This document shows positions 62,101 through 64,000 of a stretch of 64,000 nt of DNA, in pieces. Position numbers and translations under genes: made by a program. How positions within the stretch are numbered: the stretch's first letter is position 1; each line of letters opens with the position of its first letter. Under the pieces are notes generated by a model. That model saw nothing but the letters and a program-made list of their open reading frames with translations, did no database searches and was not told the DNA's origin. Origin of the DNA: Terrilactibacillus tamarindi (lineage in GTDB: Bacteria; Bacillota; Bacilli; Bacillales; Sporolactobacillaceae); the NCBI RefSeq assembly GCF_009718825.1, contig NZ_WNHB01000015.1, positions 32,119-96,118 on the forward strand. Reading direction: 5' to 3'.

Positions 62101-62247
62101 TTGTTCAAAAAGTCACCAAATGATAAGGCTACGAATCTCGGCGTTGGCTGGTTTTTCCGGTCCTCATGTAGTAAAAACCTACATTCCGGTCCTCAAAACT
62201 GCGCCGCCTTGATCTTCTTGCTTCTAATTTGTCACCTTTTTGAACAC
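62101..62247 (+). repeat. MITE-like element D, copy 2 (intact)
   Basis: About 147 bp with terminal inverted repeats: left TTGTTCAAAAAGTCACCAAA, right the complement of CGTGTTCAAAAAGGTGACAA. Internal palindrome CCGGTCCTCATGTAG / CTACATTCCGG. No coding capacity. Lies between the proline dehydrogenase gene and putP-2. Confidence 0.85.
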
Positions 62248-62374
62248 GTACTAATAGAATTATTGAACAAATTAACGGAATTATTTTACAAATAAATATT
62301 TGTTGCATTCTCTATTAAGTTTGTTCCTGCTATTTTAAATTTAAAATAAACGAGAAAGAATAGGAGATGATATA

Positions 62375-63850
62375 GTGCAGATCGAAATATTCATTTCTTT
62401 AGGAGTGTATCTCCTTGTCATGCTGCTAATTGGTTATTACTCTTACAAAAAAACATCCAATTTAAATGACTATATGTTAGGTGGACGTGGACTTGGCCCA
62501 GCTGTCACGGCATTATCCGCAGGCGCAGCTGATATGAGCGGCTGGATGTTGATGGGCTTACCAGGGGCCATGTATGCTACAGGTATATCAGGTTTGTGGC
62601 TTTCTATAGGGCTGATGTTAGGCGCTTATGTAAATTATCTCATTCTTGCCCCTCGTCTTCGGACGTACACCGAAGTCGCGAATGATTCACTTACGATTCC
62701 CGATTTTCTTGAAAATCGATTTCATGATCATTCGAAAGTACTTCGCTCTGTTTCAGCACTTGTCATTTTAGTCTTCTTTACCATTTACACATCATCAGGT
62801 TTCGTCGCTGGTGGACGACTATTTGAAAGTTCATTCCATATGAATTATAAAGTTGGTCTATTTATCACAGCAGCTGTTGTTGTTGCTTATACCTTATTTG
62901 GTGGATTTTTAGCCGTAAGTATGACGGACTTTGTTCAAGGTGCCATCATGTTTGTCGCTCTTGTACTCGTCCCAGTTGTTGCCTTTACCGATGTGGGTGG
63001 CGTGCAGGAAACTTTTCATCAAATTAGACAAGTTGATCCTTCCTTACTCGACTTCTTTAAAGGAACGTCCTTTTTAGGAATTGTATCTTTACTCGCATGG
63101 GGACTTGGCTACTTTGGTCAACCCCATATCATTGTCCGATTTATGGCGATTAGTCATCCAGATCAATTAAAATCAGCACGACGAATTGGTATGGGCTGGA
63201 TGGGTATTTCGATTCTAGGAGCTGTACTCACAGGTCTAGTCGGTGTTGCCTACTATGCATCTCATGGTCAAACATTAAAAGATCCTGAAACGATTTTTAT
63301 CGTCTTCTCGAATATTTTGTTCAACCCGTATATTACAGGATTCTTATTAGCTGCCATATTAGCAGCGATTATGAGTACCATATCTTCACAACTACTTGTG
63401 ACAGCAAGTTCACTAACAGAAGACTTTTATAAAACCTTCTTCCGCCGCCAAGCGAGTGATAAAGAGCTTGTTCTTATTGGAAGACTTGCTGTTCTTATTG
63501 TTGCCATGATCGGTGTCGGTCTGTCATTATATCCAAACGATACCATCTTAAGTCTCGTCGGCTATGCTTGGGCAGGATTTGGTTCAGCATTTGGCCCGGT
63601 CATTCTCTTAAGTTTACACTGGAAGCGTATGACTCGATCGGGTGCACTTGCGGGTATGATCATCGGAGCTGTGACAGTCCTTATCTGGGCAAATGTTCCT
63701 GTATTGAAAAACTTCCTATATGAGATGATACCTGGATTTTTCTTAAGTATGATCGGTGTTTTCGTTATAAGTTTATTAACCCAAAAACCATCCCGCAAAA
63801 TACAAGATCACTTTGACCAAATGGAAAATGAATTGGGCAAAGGAGCGTAA
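62375..63850 (+). CDS. putP: Sodium/proline symporter, copy 2
   Basis: 491 residues, SSS family, about 13 helices, same length as the symporter at 39261 and nearly the same sequence throughout (GGRGLGPAVTALSAGAADMS, LLAAILAAIMSTISSQLLVT). GTG start with AGGAGAT about 7 nt upstream. It follows pruA and putB on the same strand, so it is the proline-uptake partner of the catabolic pathway. The 498-bp gap with two repeat elements suggests its own promoter. Confidence 0.92.
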   Translation: MQIEIFISLGVYLLVMLLIGYYSYKKTSNLNDYMLGGRGLGPAVTALSAGAADMSGWMLMGLPGAMYATGISGLWLSIGLMLGAYVNYLILAPRLRTYTEVANDSLTIPDFLENRFHDHSKVLRSVSALVILVFFTIYTSSGFVAGGRLFESSFHMNYKVGLFITAAVVVAYTLFGGFLAVSMTDFVQGAIMFVALVLVPVVAFTDVGGVQETFHQIRQVDPSLLDFFKGTSFLGIVSLLAWGLGYFGQPHIIVRFMAISHPDQLKSARRIGMGWMGISILGAVLTGLVGVAYYASHGQTLKDPETIFIVFSNILFNPYITGFLLAAILAAIMSTISSQLLVTASSLTEDFYKTFFRRQASDKELVLIGRLAVLIVAMIGVGLSLYPNDTILSLVGYAWAGFGSAFGPVILLSLHWKRMTRSGALAGMIIGAVTVLIWANVPVLKNFLYEMIPGFFLSMIGVFVISLLTQKPSRKIQDHFDQMENELGKGA

Positions 63851-63867
63851 GTTGAGATATGATTCAA

Positions 63868-63909
63868 AGAAGCATCAATATCCTTTTTGGGAATTGGTGC
63901 TTCTTTTTG
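63868..63909 (+). terminator. Terminator of putP
   Basis: AGAAGCA...TGCTTCT stem followed by TTTT. No gene is seen from here to the window end. Confidence 0.85.
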
Positions 63910-64000
63910 CTTCTTCAGCAGAAATTCCGAATTTTTAAGACTTCTGTGTATTAGCAGAAAATTCTAGTGTAACAAATACTTTATAGATAATTTATGGAAT

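Overview
The window reads as the chromosome of a low-GC, Gram-positive, endospore-forming member of the Bacillales (Bacillaceae or Sporolactobacillaceae type). Support comes from Bacillus-like proteins (Des desaturase, CotF-like and CotA-like coat proteins, an SspO-like spore protein, TcyABC), strong AGGAGG-type ribosome binding sites, frequent TTG/GTG starts, cre boxes, a BirA operator and a sigma-54 (SigL) promoter. No rRNA, tRNA, phage or CRISPR locus was seen.

Layout. 1-1050: 5' part of a biotin-synthesis aminotransferase (bioA, minus) behind a near-perfect BirA operator. 1052-4092: a RAYT transposase-like gene, a desaturase, and a DUF1659-DUF2922-YvrJ cluster. 4286-11803: a ROK regulator with a XylR-type operator in front of an ABC sugar operon with a SIS-domain enzyme, PfkB kinase and MsmX-like ATPase, resembling the frl (Amadori sugar) layout. 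12207-21541: a large secreted M30-like protease with seven Ig-like repeats, a SNF2/SWIM helicase, a 2-hydroxyacid dehydrogenase and a VanZ protein. 21789-27140: a second RAYT, then a cre/LacI-controlled operon with a lone PTS EIIC, LacI regulator, KdgK-type kinase and HPS/PHI enzymes. 27305-34376: a Dpp/Opp peptide importer and an MFS carrier. 34676-36374: small and hypothetical genes. 36923-40736: HAD phosphatase, MtlD and a PutP/OpuE symporter. 40894-44304: CotF-like coat genes, a DUF5362 protein and a CotA-like multicopper oxidase. 44666-46903: cystine importer tcyABC. 47670-52624: a second LacI/KdgR regulator and the 2-keto-3-deoxygluconate operon. 52779-53536: a HEPN-domain gene with an unrecognised partner. 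53855-56974: CycA-like permease, DUF5634-like protein, acetoin/diacetyl reductase. 57233-63850: a sigma-54 activator divergent from the proline operon (P5C dehydrogenase, proline dehydrogenase) and a second PutP.

The main pattern not explained by ordinary genes is a dense set of short palindromic repeats. Family A has the core TTCGACAAATTTCGGGTGGTGACAGGCACC-like pattern and family B ends in GTCTTTTTGCGGTGCCTGACACC-like sequence. More than 30 copies lie almost entirely between genes, very often within a few bases of a stop codon, and some supply the last codons and the stop. With two RAYT-family genes present, this looks like a REP/RAYT system. A MITE-like 147-bp element and an IS200/IS605-end-like element are also repeated.

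Two catabolic operons (22.7-27.1 kb and 48.8-52.6 kb) share promoter architecture (cre over the -35, TAAACCGGTTTA downstream of the -10) and each has its own LacI regulator, suggesting one shared or cross-talking sugar-acid/hexulose regulon.
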